Shown here one piece after another: positions 37,888-48,917 of a stretch of DNA of 64,000 bases. Numbering within the stretch: position 1 is the stretch's first letter; every line of letters begins with the position of its first letter. The notes under the pieces were generated by a model. The model saw only the letters and a program-made list of their open reading frames with translations, was not told where the DNA came from and did no database searches. The translations under genes and the position numbers were made by a program. This stretch comes from Phallusia mammillata (lineage: Eukaryota; Chordata; Ascidiacea; Phlebobranchia; Ascidiidae): NCBI GenBank assembly GCA_003260075.1, contig QLIY01000185.1:62001-126000 (forward strand), given 5' to 3'.

Positions 37888-38160
37888 ACGTGAACAAGTT
37901 GCGTAATACCCTCTGAAACGTTTGGTATTTTTTTTAATTTTGCAACACTTAACACTGTTCTATTTTGAACTCGCATAGCGATTTACGTTGCGCCGCAATC
38001 AATTATAACTAGGGACAATATTTTTTTCCCCCCCCCCAGACGTGAACAAGTTGCGTAATACCCTCTGAAACGTTTGGTATTTTTTAAAATTTTGCAACAC
38101 TTAACACTGTTCTTTTCTGAACTCGCATAGCGATTTACGTTGCGCCGCAATCAATTATAA
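37888..38160. repeat. Duplicate across a 10-C join
   Basis: 37888-38010 (AGACGTGAACAAGTTGCG region) recurs at 38038-38160 with minor differences, separated by C run 38028-38037. Confidence 0.85.
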
Positions 38161-38260
38161 CTTAATTTTCATGACATAAACGCCATGCGCGTAACAATTG
38201 TCACACGTTAACGTGTAAAACGAGAAACATGCCAATGGACCACAAATATTTGAATACAGT

Positions 38261-38545
38261 ATCTCATTTTTATGAACACATTTACAATTCATAAACATCG
38301 ACATACTTTAGTGGCAAACATATAAAGTTTGTTTTTTTAGTTGTATTGTGTTTACGACCAGCGCCCCCCCCCCGCTGCCAAAAATGTTTATCATTAGAAA
38401 ATAATTTTTCATGTTTATATTAAAAGTTTATGCCCCCCCCCCGTATCTCATTTTTATGAACACATTTACAATTCATAAACATCGACATACATTAGTGGCA
38501 AACATATAAAGTTTGTTTTTTTTAGTTGTATTGTGTTTACGACCA
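38261..38545. repeat. Duplicates around two 10-C joins
   Basis: 38261-38363 recurs at 38443-38545. Between C runs 38364-38373 and 38433-38442 lies a 59-bp copy of receptor 5 intron sequence from about 38743. The pieces show three contig ends stacked together. Confidence 0.82.
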
Positions 38546-38555
38546 GCCGCACAGT

Positions 38556-41500
38556 TTAGACATGCGATGACGATTTGTTGAAGTTTGCTTTCCTCGATGG
38601 CTCTATGCTTCCAGGAGTTTTGTGTCCCGATGTTGATTCTCTTTTTACGCTTAAATTGTTAGTGCAGTGTGAACAGAAAAGTTCCATTACTGCTTTTCGA
38701 AACCTCTTATCCATAACGCTGTACACCAGAACGTTTACCAAGCTGCCAAAAATGTTTATCATTAGAAAATAATTTTTCATGTTTATATTTATGTATATTT
38801 TTCGTACATAATTTATACTAACGTCTATACCTGTTAGACATAGAGAGATAGAAGCATACAACATATGGAATTGCAATGTTGCTGGGATTCAAGCTTCCTG
38901 TATAACTGAAGACAACAACCACTACCAAAGGAACTGGAATAAATAATAACATTGCTTATTAGCTATACGGAAGCTAAAAATAGCCCTGTGCTTGGTCTAT
39001 GGCAGGGGTTTCCAAATATTTTTTAATGGAGGCCAATTTTTACCTGGTAAAGACTCCCGCTGGCCAACGTTTTTTTAGAACTAGAACACAAATATACCGG
39101 ATTTAAGGAAATTGTGGGATTTTGTTGCGTCAGCACCATGTACACTTTCTTTCCCCTGGTAAATAACTCGCCACAACCCAAAAACGTAATCCAAACTATG
39201 GCGGTCAATACGTAACACAATTTGAAACAACAGCCACTGGGGCCCGCATTTGTCCCGCGGGCCGCACTTTGGACATCCCTGGTCTATGGCAAAACAGTTT
39301 CCAAACTTACCCAAGGTTATTGTAAATCCCAATTGCATAACAGCCATGGTGGCAAACGCCATTACTTCTTGGTTTTTGTCAGTTGATGTTGATTGGATCT
39401 TGCTGGACTTTGTCATGTGTTCTGACACGTAAAAGCCTGTTACCACCGCAAGAATGGTCTAAAAAGAAAAATAAACTTAAAATGACTTACATTCTGACAC
39501 AAAATTTCTGTATTATTTGTTAATTTACCATGATAAGAAACGGAATAATAAAAACCACCACCACCATCGCGACCAAAGGACCGTAATCAGGTGAAGACTT
39601 GAGTTTGGCCAACGTCAGGTTGAACAGAAAGGTCAGATGCTGATAACCGAAGACAAGGTCATTGGGAAACCAAACTATAGGATAACAAAAACAACGAAGA
39701 TTATTTTGGCATCTTATTCTTTTCTCCAGGTCTTTCGTTTACACGTTTGTTTGTGTAACAGTTTTTTTTTCTGGCACTGTTTTGTAAGGATTAGGGTAAA
39801 TTTTATCTTCGAAGGCTGCCAAGACATAAATAAGACGAAACATTTTGAGAAACTTTTCTGTAAGGCAGTGGTTCTCAACCTCTTAATGATCGGATACCAC
39901 CTGAAGACTTTTTATCGCTGCGTACCTAAACCTTGTTTTGATGGGTAGACTAAGAGATAGGTCAGTTCTGATAGACTGGGTTAGTATATTTATAAAACTA
40001 CTAGGATTACAATTTCAAAAGAATGCCCGAAGCACCCAAAACCAGGGCTGTTCAGTTGGTTTGCAATTTTCTGTCATGAAGACTTACATAAAGTTGCCTG
40101 CGTACCATCCAAAAACCCCGGCGTACCACTATGTAGTAGTATACGTAACAGGTTGAAAACTATTGCCTTAAGGGCTTAAAAACACAAATCCGAAAACTTA
40201 AAAACACAACTTACGTGGTGCAACGGCACAAAGAAGGGCAACGATCCAAACTATTGCAAGACCTATGTATACGTTATGGACCGATTGTTGTTTGTATGAT
40301 ATTGGCCATTTGATCGCGTACAAACGTTGCTGTCCGAGAAACACCAGATGGTATAGAGATGCTGTATAGATGAGGATGTATAGTACTCCTCCAGCAGAAG
40401 CCTGTGGTGATCCTTGAAGTGCGATTGCATTCAGGAGGACTTGCTGGGCTGTGGATGTGATCGTCCATGAGAAGTTTGGAAGAGTAACAGCAAGTAAAAC
40501 AATACCTTGGAAAAATAATCCATGAAAATAAATATTACTTTTCAAATCAGTATGTACATGATAGTTAATAGCCTACCCGTCAGCATATCCGTAAAAGCTA
40601 ACGACGCTTTGATTCTTCCATAACTTCCTGTAAAAGTCGATTTGTCTCTTGACAACAGATACATAACCAGCATGTTGCTAAATATGATGACAAACGCTAG
40701 TAGCGCTATCACAAATGCAAAGAAACTAGCCCCGACCATGTTACACGCTGAGCACTGGTTGAGCGGAACGTCAAAACAGTCCTTTGGTGCTGAGCTTGAA
40801 CAAAAAGCTGGAAAACCGAACAAAGCTCTATCGATCACGGTTGATGAAGAGTTGTCTATATCGGCTGCATTCATTGTGCCGTTTGGCAGAAAAAAGAAGT
40901 TAGGTATGAACGAATCGAACTCCGTTTCAAATGTCCCAGCAGCGGTTGTGTCTTTACTTGACAATTCGACGCTTCCGGAGGTCGTTTCCATACTTGAATT
41001 TGAGGACACTGGAGTGTGGGGATTTGTAAAGTTGACGGTAAACCCTTCCACAGATGGAAGTTGCGGTATAGAAGCCAGGGCCCCCCCCCCCCCCCGAGCA
41101 CTGGTTGAGCGGAACATCAAAACACTCCTCCGGTGCTGAGCTTGAACAAAAAGCTGGAAAACCGAACAAAGCCCTATTGACCACGGTTGATGTAGAGTTG
41201 TGTATATCGTCTGCATTTATTGTGCCGTTTGGTATGTAAAAGAAGTTAGGTATGAACGGTCCGAACACGCTTTCAAATGTCACAGCAGCGGTTGCGTCTT
41301 CGCTTGACAATTCTACGCTTCCGAAAGTTGTTTCCATACTTGAATTTGAGGACACTGGAGTGTATGGACTTGTATGGTTGACGGTAAATCCTTCCACAGA
41401 TAGAAGTTGCGGTACGGGCGCCAAGGCCCCGAAAAACTTGTTTTGCACCGTTGTCGTGGAAACTGTTGGTACAATTGGTGGGGCAGAAACGACAACTGGC

Positions 41501-41673
41501 TGGGTGCCAGCAATAGGCATTAAACGAATGAGGAAGTTTTGTGGAAATGCAGGTGTTACTGGTTGAAAATGTTGGATGAACTTTATGTCACCTTCAGCAG
41601 CCATTTCGTCCGTAAAAAACTTGTCGACTTTTGTCGCATTTTCAACCGCGACCGAAGAATCAGTTGAATTCAT
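38556..41673 (-). CDS. Seven-transmembrane receptor, cluster member 5 (exon 1 present in two versions)
   Basis: Exons (transcript order): exon 1 41673-40577 containing a join at 41081-41095, then 40505-40215, 39674-39529, 39458-39311, 38933-38831, 38742-38556. Exons 2-6 fit the family exactly. On either side of the join are two diverged versions of the same exon 1 portion (both contain FGFPAFCSSSAP then C-x7-C-x7-C-x2-C), so exon 1 is either two unmerged alleles or two paralogs. The stalk starts MNSTDSSVAV and is Thr/Ser/Pro/Asn-rich with several N-x-S/T sites. TM2 SLAFTD, TM3 GQQRLYAI, TM7 NSLVNVLVY. The tail ends KSSSHV, which fits a class I PDZ ligand (S-x-V at the C-terminus). Confidence 0.78.
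39003..39281. mobile_element. Non-autonomous hAT-like element, 279 bp
   Basis: Starts CAGGGGTTTCCAAAT and ends TTTGGACATCCCTG, with an exact 8-bp target duplication GTCTATGG at 38995-39002 and 39282-39289. It is in intron 4 of receptor 5. The target duplication matches that of the unrelated element at 33052. Confidence 0.88.
39866..40165. mobile_element. Non-autonomous hAT-like element, 300 bp
   Basis: Starts CAGTGGTTCTCAACC and ends GGTTGAAAACTATTG. Flanks CTGTAAGG and CCTTAAGG agree at 6 of 8 bases, suggesting an old target duplication. Intron 2 of receptor 5. Confidence 0.75.
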
Positions 41674-43053
41674 CTTAACTTATGTTGGTGAAGGTTCCAG
41701 TCGACAACAATGTCAGTTACAGCTTTGATAACAAATCAGAAATTCCACTATAAACTTTTCAAGCAAATGTTAAAGCCTGATAAATCAAAACCAGAACATT
41801 CTTTGCAGTTGTTAGATGCTCATTGAAAATAGTAACTAGATGACACACAGAAATAAACATTCACAATCCAAATCGTTTGGGCTGTTCTGTCATGCTGTGT
41901 AATTGACTTTTCTCTAGATTACAGTTCCTTTAAACACAGCGTAGTAACACAGTCCTAAAATAATCTTCAGGCAAGGAACTAACAAAAACCTGGGAAAGGT
42001 TTAACCACACCCATTGACTGTAGCTTGTTAGGAAACATCCGCAATTCATCACGGTACTGGTACCATGGTCATCTATATACATGAATACAGCTCGTGCGGG
42101 ACATCATGGTTATCCGTAGAAATATCTACTGCCTACAATTTTGTTACGCCCCTGGGGACTATAGATAGATTGTACCAAAAATGTTATCCTCCATATACGA
42201 TGAATTCTGCACGTAACCAAGTATATGAGGATGTTACGCTGTACACTACGCATCAATCAAACGTATTAGGTTTAATTTTGGTAAAGGTTTTGTATTTTAA
42301 CCGATATAACGTTTTAGCAACTGTTTCTCAATCTTTTTTTCTGATATGGCCTAGAAAACGATTGTAAAATTCTCATAGCCAATCAGCACTATCTCAGCAG
42401 CATGTTAAGGTTTCTTTATTTTAAGCATATTGTGACTTGAACATACTTAGCTTTAAAGTGCAGCATTTTATTTCACAGCACACAGGGGAAACGGAATTTA
42501 AAAAAAGTTTTTAGCGTAGAATATTTTCAATGCTATGTACAAAGTACAGATTTAAGAAATACAAATATAAACTAAGCCTTAACAACGGACTTGGGTTTAT
42601 TTTTTTATAAAGCACGTTGTCTTGGAATGAAAAAAAAGTTTTTGGAACACTCTCCCCAAAAATTTTGTGTACCGTTAAATCTTGTCCTGCGCATGGTTAC
42701 ATAGATATAAGAGTTGAGTTGATTTTGCTTGGTGAACGACAACATGGCGACACAATAGAACTAAAACAATCACCAAGCCGGAAATAGCTGCGCAACGTTG
42801 AAACGTTATGGAGCGCAAAACAGTGGAGGGCACAATCGGTGGATCATGACCAAACGCGCTGCAGCCACAAAGCGGCCACAAAAGATTACAACAACATACA
42901 TTTCGTTTAACAAATTTTACAAAACAAAATAAACATAAAGGGAAACAGGAGATTAGTAGCCGGCAGTATAGAAACAGTGAATGACTGAACTCATATCATG
43001 ACCTCTATTGTGATCACACTTTGTTGTTTCATATACTCGGTAGTAAAAGCAAN
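41674..43053. other. Receptor-cluster flank, paralogous to 46.7-47.9 kb
   Basis: No gene recognised. From about 42160 the sequence is similar to 46690-47600. Bases 42884-43052 are essentially identical to 47941-48109, after which an N (43053) switches abruptly into a hAT-like element. It is the downstream flank of a receptor paralog, misjoined here. Confidence 0.65.
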
Positions 43054-43479
43054 AATGTGGTTCGCGGCCACAGTCTGCCGCAATTCCCCACTACTTGCTT
43101 ACTACGTCAAATTATAGTTGTAACAGACAGTAACGCTCCCCGATATCAAAACCGTTTCCGCCGTTGTTACCATTGCACCATACGTCTATTGTTACCACAA
43201 AACTGCCAACATTGCTGTGTGTGGCCTGCTTTCACGGTTTCCTCTGTTTTCACACGTTTAGCCTCATTAGTGTTAAATTTGATGTGGTCAATAATTTTAT
43301 GTTATATCAGTTAGGATGTTTGGACTGTATTGTAATTGTGACGTTCTTGACTGTATTTGGTTTAGGTGGTCAAAAATCCGTTGTAAATATAAATACGCAA
43401 ATAATGTATCAATTCAGGAATCCGGCCCGCCAAGTACTCCCTTATCAGGCCCGCCGACTAAAGAAGTTGCCCGCCCCTG
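43054..43479 (-). mobile_element. hAT-like element, truncated at an N (copy of the 30-kb element)
   Basis: Reverse-orientation copy of the element at 29989-30523, ending GTTGCCCGCCCCTG followed by CTTTAAAC. Its other end is cut by N 43053. Bases 43054-43110 are identical to 50109-50165, and 50038-50108 supplies the missing end, so the two pieces are probably one element. Confidence 0.8.
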
Positions 43480-43507
43480 CTTTAAACGATGGATTAAACA
43501 CACTTAC

Positions 43508-44727
43508 GTGGAGCAACAGCGCAAAGAAGGGCAACTATCCAAACTATTGCGAGACCGATGTAGACGTTGTTTTGAGATTGTTGTTTGTACGATATCGGCC
43601 ATTTGATCGCGTACAAACGCTGTTGTCCGAGAAACACCAGATGATATAGAGATGCGGTATAGATGAGGATGTAAAGTACCCCTCCAGCAGAAGCCTGTGG
43701 TGATCCTTGGAGTGCGATCGCGTTGAGGAGGACTTGTTGGGCGGTGGATGTGATCGTCCATGAGAAGTTTGGAAGAGTAACAGCAAGCAAAACAATACCT
43801 TTGAAAATGTAATTCAACGATGTTAAACAGATGTAATTATGCTGCTACAGAAAACAGCATCGCTCACGATTTCAAATACTTGTAGTAAAAATTTGCAATA
43901 AGCTGTTTTAAATGGTTTTGTACGTAGTAATTAATAGCCTACCGGTAAGCATATCCGTAAACGCTAAGGAGGCTTTGATCCTTCCATACATTCCTGTAAA
44001 CGTCGACTTGTCTTTTGCAAAAAGGTACATCACCAGCAAGTTGCTAGAGATGATCGCAAGTGCCAAAAAAGCAATTATAAATGCAAAGAAACCGGCACTG
44101 GCCATATTACACGATGAGCACTGGTTAAGCGGGACGTCAAAACAGTCCTTTGGTGCTGAGCTTGAACAAAAAGCTGGAAAACCGAACAACGCTCGGTCGA
44201 CCACGGTTGCAGTAGAGTTGGTTACATTTNACCACGACTGCAGTAGAGTTGGTTACATTTTCCGCTGTCATTGTGTTGTTCGGTATCAAAAAGTTGGGAA
44301 AGAACGCCGCCATATCAGGTGTCGAAAAGTTTAATGGAAACTCATTACCAAAACCTCCGAAAGCCGACGTGGCGTTGTTTGACGGCAAAATATTTCCTTC
44401 GGTTGTGTTGACACTTGAAGTTCTAGACATCGAGGTTGTAGGACTTGGTGGCACTACAAAGTTGAAGATAGATCCTGCTGTAGAGGGCGGTGGTGTCGTT
44501 GGCATGGCTTGGCTAATGCTTTGCACGGCTGTTGTTGAAATTACTGCTGGCTGCAAAGTAGGAATTTCAATAGGCTCGATAGTAATGGGTTCAGGGGGGA
44601 TGGGGAAGTAATCAACTGGAGGAGCTGTTGGTATGAAGTTTATGAGAAAGTATTCGATTTGAAAAGTCACGGATGGAATAATTGGATTTTGAATCCTGAC
44701 AGGGGGGGGGGGGTTGGTTGAATTCAT
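43508..44727 (-). pseudogene. Seven-transmembrane receptor, cluster member 6: exons 1-2 only at this place
   Basis: Exon 1 44727-43943 and exon 2 43798-43508 (291 nt) are followed downstream by a hAT-like element and then unrelated flank, with no exons 3-6. Exon 1 starts MNSTN, has a Pro/Thr/Ser/Asn-rich stalk, FGFPAFC and the C-x7-C-x7-C-x2-C motif, and TM2 SLAFTD. It is broken by N 44230 with a roughly 28-bp duplicate around it, and by a 12-G run at 44702-44713 that creates PPPP where member 7 has SSVG. Missing exons are probably displaced: the element in intron 2 overlaps exactly with sequence next to exons 3-5 at 49436-49983. So it may be an intact gene split by misassembly rather than a true pseudogene. 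Confidence 0.7.
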
Positions 44728-45587
44728 TTTATCTCTTAGTCGCTTGAATCCAAATGAACGTATGTTGGTTACAAATTTACGAAATGAAATCTAAGAATAA
44801 ACACAAAAGATTAAATGAAAAAGAAAAAGTGTACATTGTAGTCAATTGTCTCAGCTAAGTTTAAAGCATTAACCCAAGTTACTACTTGAGCAAATAGTTT
44901 GCCTTTTCTGAGCTACACTTTTTTTAAACGAAACTTCTCACAATTTAAACTACGGCCTTACCTTAACGACAGTACAATTATATTAAACTACACCTTATTG
45001 CTACGTTTCCACGTTTATACAGTGCTGATTAGCAGCAAGGTTGCAAAAAGCACCTCTTCCCAATCCTAACCAAAATTTTGCCGTCTGGTACCTCGTAACG
45101 TCTTGTAGACCTAGCACTGTCACTTAACCGGATATATGATGATGTGACGCTGAACGTCAGACAGAGCCTAAATTAGATTGACCCCATAAAAACTCCCCAT
45201 CAACTAACTTGTTGTGTCTCAGAAGATTACGTCCGTTTTGTGAATCAGAAAGGAAGTTACTAATCAAAGATGGTTAACTTAGGCTTATAGTGTTTTTGAG
45301 CCCCCTCAACTTATCTCACCCTCTCCAGATAGCGTTTACGAACACACCGCCAATCTCACTTTCTTGTGATCCCCAGTCACATATCGCTTTAAAATACGGT
45401 GTAACTGCAGCTCGTTTTGGGATTATCCACCAATTGTGCCTTTCGCGCTCCATAGAGTTTTAACGTTGCGGAGCTAATTCCCGCTTGCCGATTGTTTTTA
45501 GTGCTATTTGGGGAGAGAGGGTCGTAACCAAAAATTGCCACTTTTCACTTGTCACGGTTGTCACACAACCCGGTGACAAGCAAGAAA

Positions 45588-45768
45588 TTTTCGTGGCAAG
45601 TGGCAAGCGGCGTTGGCAAGTGGCAAGTGTTGTTGGCAAGTGGCAAGTCTTGTTGGCAAGTGGCAAGTTTTGTAGACAAGTCTGGTTGGCAAGGGGCAAG
45701 TTTTGTTGGCAAGTAAATGTGTCTTANTTGGCAAGGGGCAAGTTTTGTTTGCAAGTAAATGTGTTAAA
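45588..45768. repeat. GGCAAGT-based minisatellite
   Basis: Tandem variants of TTGGCAAGTGGCAAGT spaced by TSTTGT, with about eight units of roughly 20 nt, broken by N 45727 and a partial repeat. The array is non-coding. A looser TTGTCACTGAACGAA repeat follows at about 45982-46065. Confidence 0.85.
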
Positions 45769-46883
45769 TGTCTCAACGGCAAGAGATGTAAACCTCGTTG
45801 CCGAGGCAAGCAAATATCCATTCGTGGACGATTATAATGCGAATAACACTCTCAGATTGAATTTTGGTGAGGTCAAAAAGAAAAATTCTGCAAAATTTTT
45901 AATAATTTTGGATGTGTATGTATAATGTAGGGTAGAGCTACTAACACTGAGCTTCACCTTTGGCCCGACCTGGGAACTNCGGTTGTCACTGAATGAAAAG
46001 TTCTCTTGTCACCGAACGAATCGATCGCTTGTCACTGAACGAACAGTTAAACGAACACCTTTTCACTGATCTTAATACGTCGTTAGTTTGCAACGAATTT
46101 GCATGTGTTCATGGAATAATCCCGCCATTGTGAATTGGTCAGATTGAAATCGTTGAAAACAACAAGTCTACAAATTTCAATGGCTGAAATTTCTACTTAA
46201 TTCATAACAATTGTGAGCCTGACTTAGCTGACAGTTGAAAATGAGATTAAGAAAATGAGATTAATTCAATCTGTAAAAGGACTTAACCTTGCTTTCAAAC
46301 ATGGAAAAGTAATCTCATAAACATTTGATTTTAACCATACAAAAACTCTCTGACATAAAGTCTCACAGGAGCATGAAAATACATGCAAAAGTGGAAATAG
46401 ACAAACACTCAGACGATTATGTTCATTGAGACAGCAACATGTAAGTTGGTGAAATGTAATTTTTTTAGCAAGCTATGCCAANTGCCAAACGTGTTATGCT
46501 ACTTTTTTCCAATTGCTAATGTTAGGGAGTTAAATGCTGTGAACGCTGTGTACGATTCCAACTTTTTGTTTTGGATTAATTACATATTATCACATGTAGT
46601 TGTCTTGATACCCTTCAACGTAGTTGAGACTTGATTTTTTAGAGTAAAGACACTTTAATCTTAAGGCCATGTTGAAAAAATAACCCAACTGCTCTATACG
46701 ATGAGTTTTGCACGTAACCAAGTATATTATATTAGGATATTACGCTGTACACTATGCATTAATTAAACGCTTTGGTTGAGTTTTGGTAATGCTTGTTTTT
46801 TTATATTTTAACCTATATAAGGTTTAAGCAACTGTCTCAATCTTCTTTCTGATATGGCCTAGAAAACGATTGTAAAATTCTCA

Positions 46884-46884
<1 letters not shown>

Positions 46885-46923
<39 letters not shown>
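46885..46923. other. 39-nt poly-G run
   Basis: It replaces about 13 bp present in the paralogous stretch at 42384-42397; the sequences on both sides remain collinear with that paralog. Probably a gap filler. Confidence 0.6.
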
Positions 46924-47140
46924 CTATCTCATCAGCATATTAAGGTTTCTTTATTTTGAGCTTATTGTTACCTGCACATGCATAGCTAAAGTGCAGCATT
47001 TTATTTCACAGCACACTTGAGTCAGAAACATGCTATTAAACACCATCAACCATGATGTCTCATTCACGAATTCTAACAATTCTAATAGGAAAGTTAGGGT
47101 TCCACTGTTTTCGCTGACCTCTTCGACTCATCGGAAAACT

Positions 47141-47188
<48 letters not shown>
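47141..47188. other. 48-nt poly-G run
   Basis: Gap-like run within the flank that is paralogous to 42480-42560. Not coding. Confidence 0.6.
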
Positions 47189-47189
<1 letters not shown>

Positions 47190-47940
47190 AAAAATTCATA
47201 CTTTTAAAAACTTTTTTGCGTAGACTGTTTTAAACGCTATGTACAAAGTACCGATTTAAGAAATACAAATTTAAACTGAGCTTTAACAACAGACTTGAAG
47301 TATTTAAAAAAAAACATCTTGTCTTGGCATGATTTGAACAAAAATGTTTTAAATACTTTATCCATACTTTTTATATACCGGTAAATCTTGTCAAGCTTGC
47401 ATAGATAGATGAGTTGAGTTGAATTTATTTCGCTTTGTGAAAGACAACATAACGACACAGCCGGAAATAGCTTCGCAACGTTAAAACGTTATATAAAGCG
47501 CAAAACAGTGGAGTGCACAATGGATGAAACATGACCAAACGCGCTGCACTACAGCATGCAGGCGTTTCACTTATTTTACATGACAAAAGCAAGCAGATGC
47601 AAACATGAGATTAGTAGCCGTATGGAAACAGTGAATGCCTGAACTCATATCATGACCTTTATTGTGATCACACTTCGTTGTACCATATAGTCGGCACTAA
47701 ATGCAAATTATCATCGTCCAACGCGATGTGTAAAAGTAATAGGGAATGTTTTATACCAGAACGTCTTCCGTTACCTTTAAGTAGATTTGTTTTGAAATCA
47801 GCAAAATTAGATAAAACCGACTGCACAATTTAATATAAATGGACCATTTCTTTGGTAAAACAATATATTTGAAGGCTTGCTTAATTCATCTTTTAATAAA
47901 CTATAAGCACTGAGTTGACCCAAACTGACAAGGGGGGGGG

Positions 47941-48240
47941 GAAGATTACAACAACATACATTTCGTTTAACAAATTTTACAAAACAAAATAAACATAAAG
48001 GGAAACAGGAGATTAGTAGCCGGCAGTATAGAAACAGTGAATGACTGAACTCATATCATGACCTCTATTGTGATCACACTTTGTTGTTTCATATACTCGG
48101 TAGTAAAAGCAAAATAGCATCGTTCAACGCGATGATATAAGAGTAGAACTAGAGAATTTTTATACCAGAACGTCTTCCGTTACATTTAAGTAGATTTGTT
48201 AAATCAGCAAAATTAGATAAAACCGACCGCACAATTTAAA
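47941..48240. repeat. Block identical to 42884-43052 (misplaced flank)
   Basis: Starts immediately after a 10-G join. 47941-48109 matches 42884-43052 and then continues where that copy stops at N 43053. A diverged paralog lies at about 47560-47860. Confidence 0.85.
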
Positions 48241-48398
48241 ATACGGGGGGGGGGCGACCAAAACCGGTTGTGCAATCCTTCACATACATTTCATTGATTC
48301 AAAAACATATACAATTGTAACGTAATATTTTTGTGACAACTTTATCACAGAAATACAAAATTTCAATTTCGTTAGCATTCGTGTTTTGTTTAAACCAA

Positions 48399-48590
48399 CT
48401 ACACCGCCTCGACGTGCGAAGATGATTTGCTGTAGTTTGCTTTGCTCGATGGTGCGGTGCTGTGAGTTTTGTGTCCAGTTGCCGATGTTGATTCCATTCG
48501 TTCCCGCACAAATTGTGGACAACATGAAATAAAGAGTTGTCGCACCGACTTTCGAAACTTTTTGTCCACAACGCTGTACACCAGAACGTT
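48399..48590 (-). pseudogene. Isolated last exon of a cluster receptor
   Basis: Exon 6-type sequence beginning at an N (48591): NVLVYSVVDKKFRKSV, then a Cys/Ser-rich tail ending SSSHVEAV and TAG at 48399-48401. It is very similar to receptor 7 exon 6 (48918-49125), but has no splice acceptor because the join removes it. It probably belongs to whichever of receptors 6 and 7 lost its last exon. Confidence 0.75.
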
Positions 48591-48917
48591 NCTGATGCAT
48601 CAATATGCAACATTACACCATTTTTTAGGTATAACAATATATTTGAAGGCTTGCTTGATTCATCTTTTAATAAACTATAAGCACTGAGTTGACCCAAACT
48701 GACAAATTACGTCATATCCTCTGACTGATAGTTTATGTTATGTCGGGTAAATTCCAGGCTGGTCATTATTCGTTCGACCAAAAACGGTTGTGCAATCCTT
48801 CACATACCTTTCATTGATTCAAAAACATTTACAGTTGTAATGTAATATTTTCGGAACAACTTCTCACAAAAATGCAAAATTTCAATTTCGTTAGCAATCG
48901 TGTTTTGTTCAAACCAA

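Larger units (their letters stand above)
35806..38555. other. Intergenic between receptors 4 and 5
   Basis: Apart from the small candidate gene, a tRNA-like relic and duplicates at joins (38028, 38364, 38433), no gene is supported. The 120-codon frame at 36869-37231 owes its length to the poly-C run at 37026-37116. Confidence 0.5.
44728..48398. other. Upstream and downstream flanks of duplicated receptor genes, scrambled
   Basis: 44728-45510 is paralogous to 51433-52230 (upstream flank of receptor 7). 46690-47930 is paralogous to 42160-43050. It contains Ns at 45727, 45979 and 46482, G runs at 46885-46923, 47141-47188, 47932-47941 and 48245-48254, and a minisatellite. No gene was recognised; frames in the repeat are low complexity. 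Confidence 0.6.

Noticed and set aside
45460-45925. CRISPR-like or coding reading of the GGCAAGT repeat
   Set aside because: Units are contiguous without unique spacers, vary in length and sit in animal DNA; it is a minisatellite.
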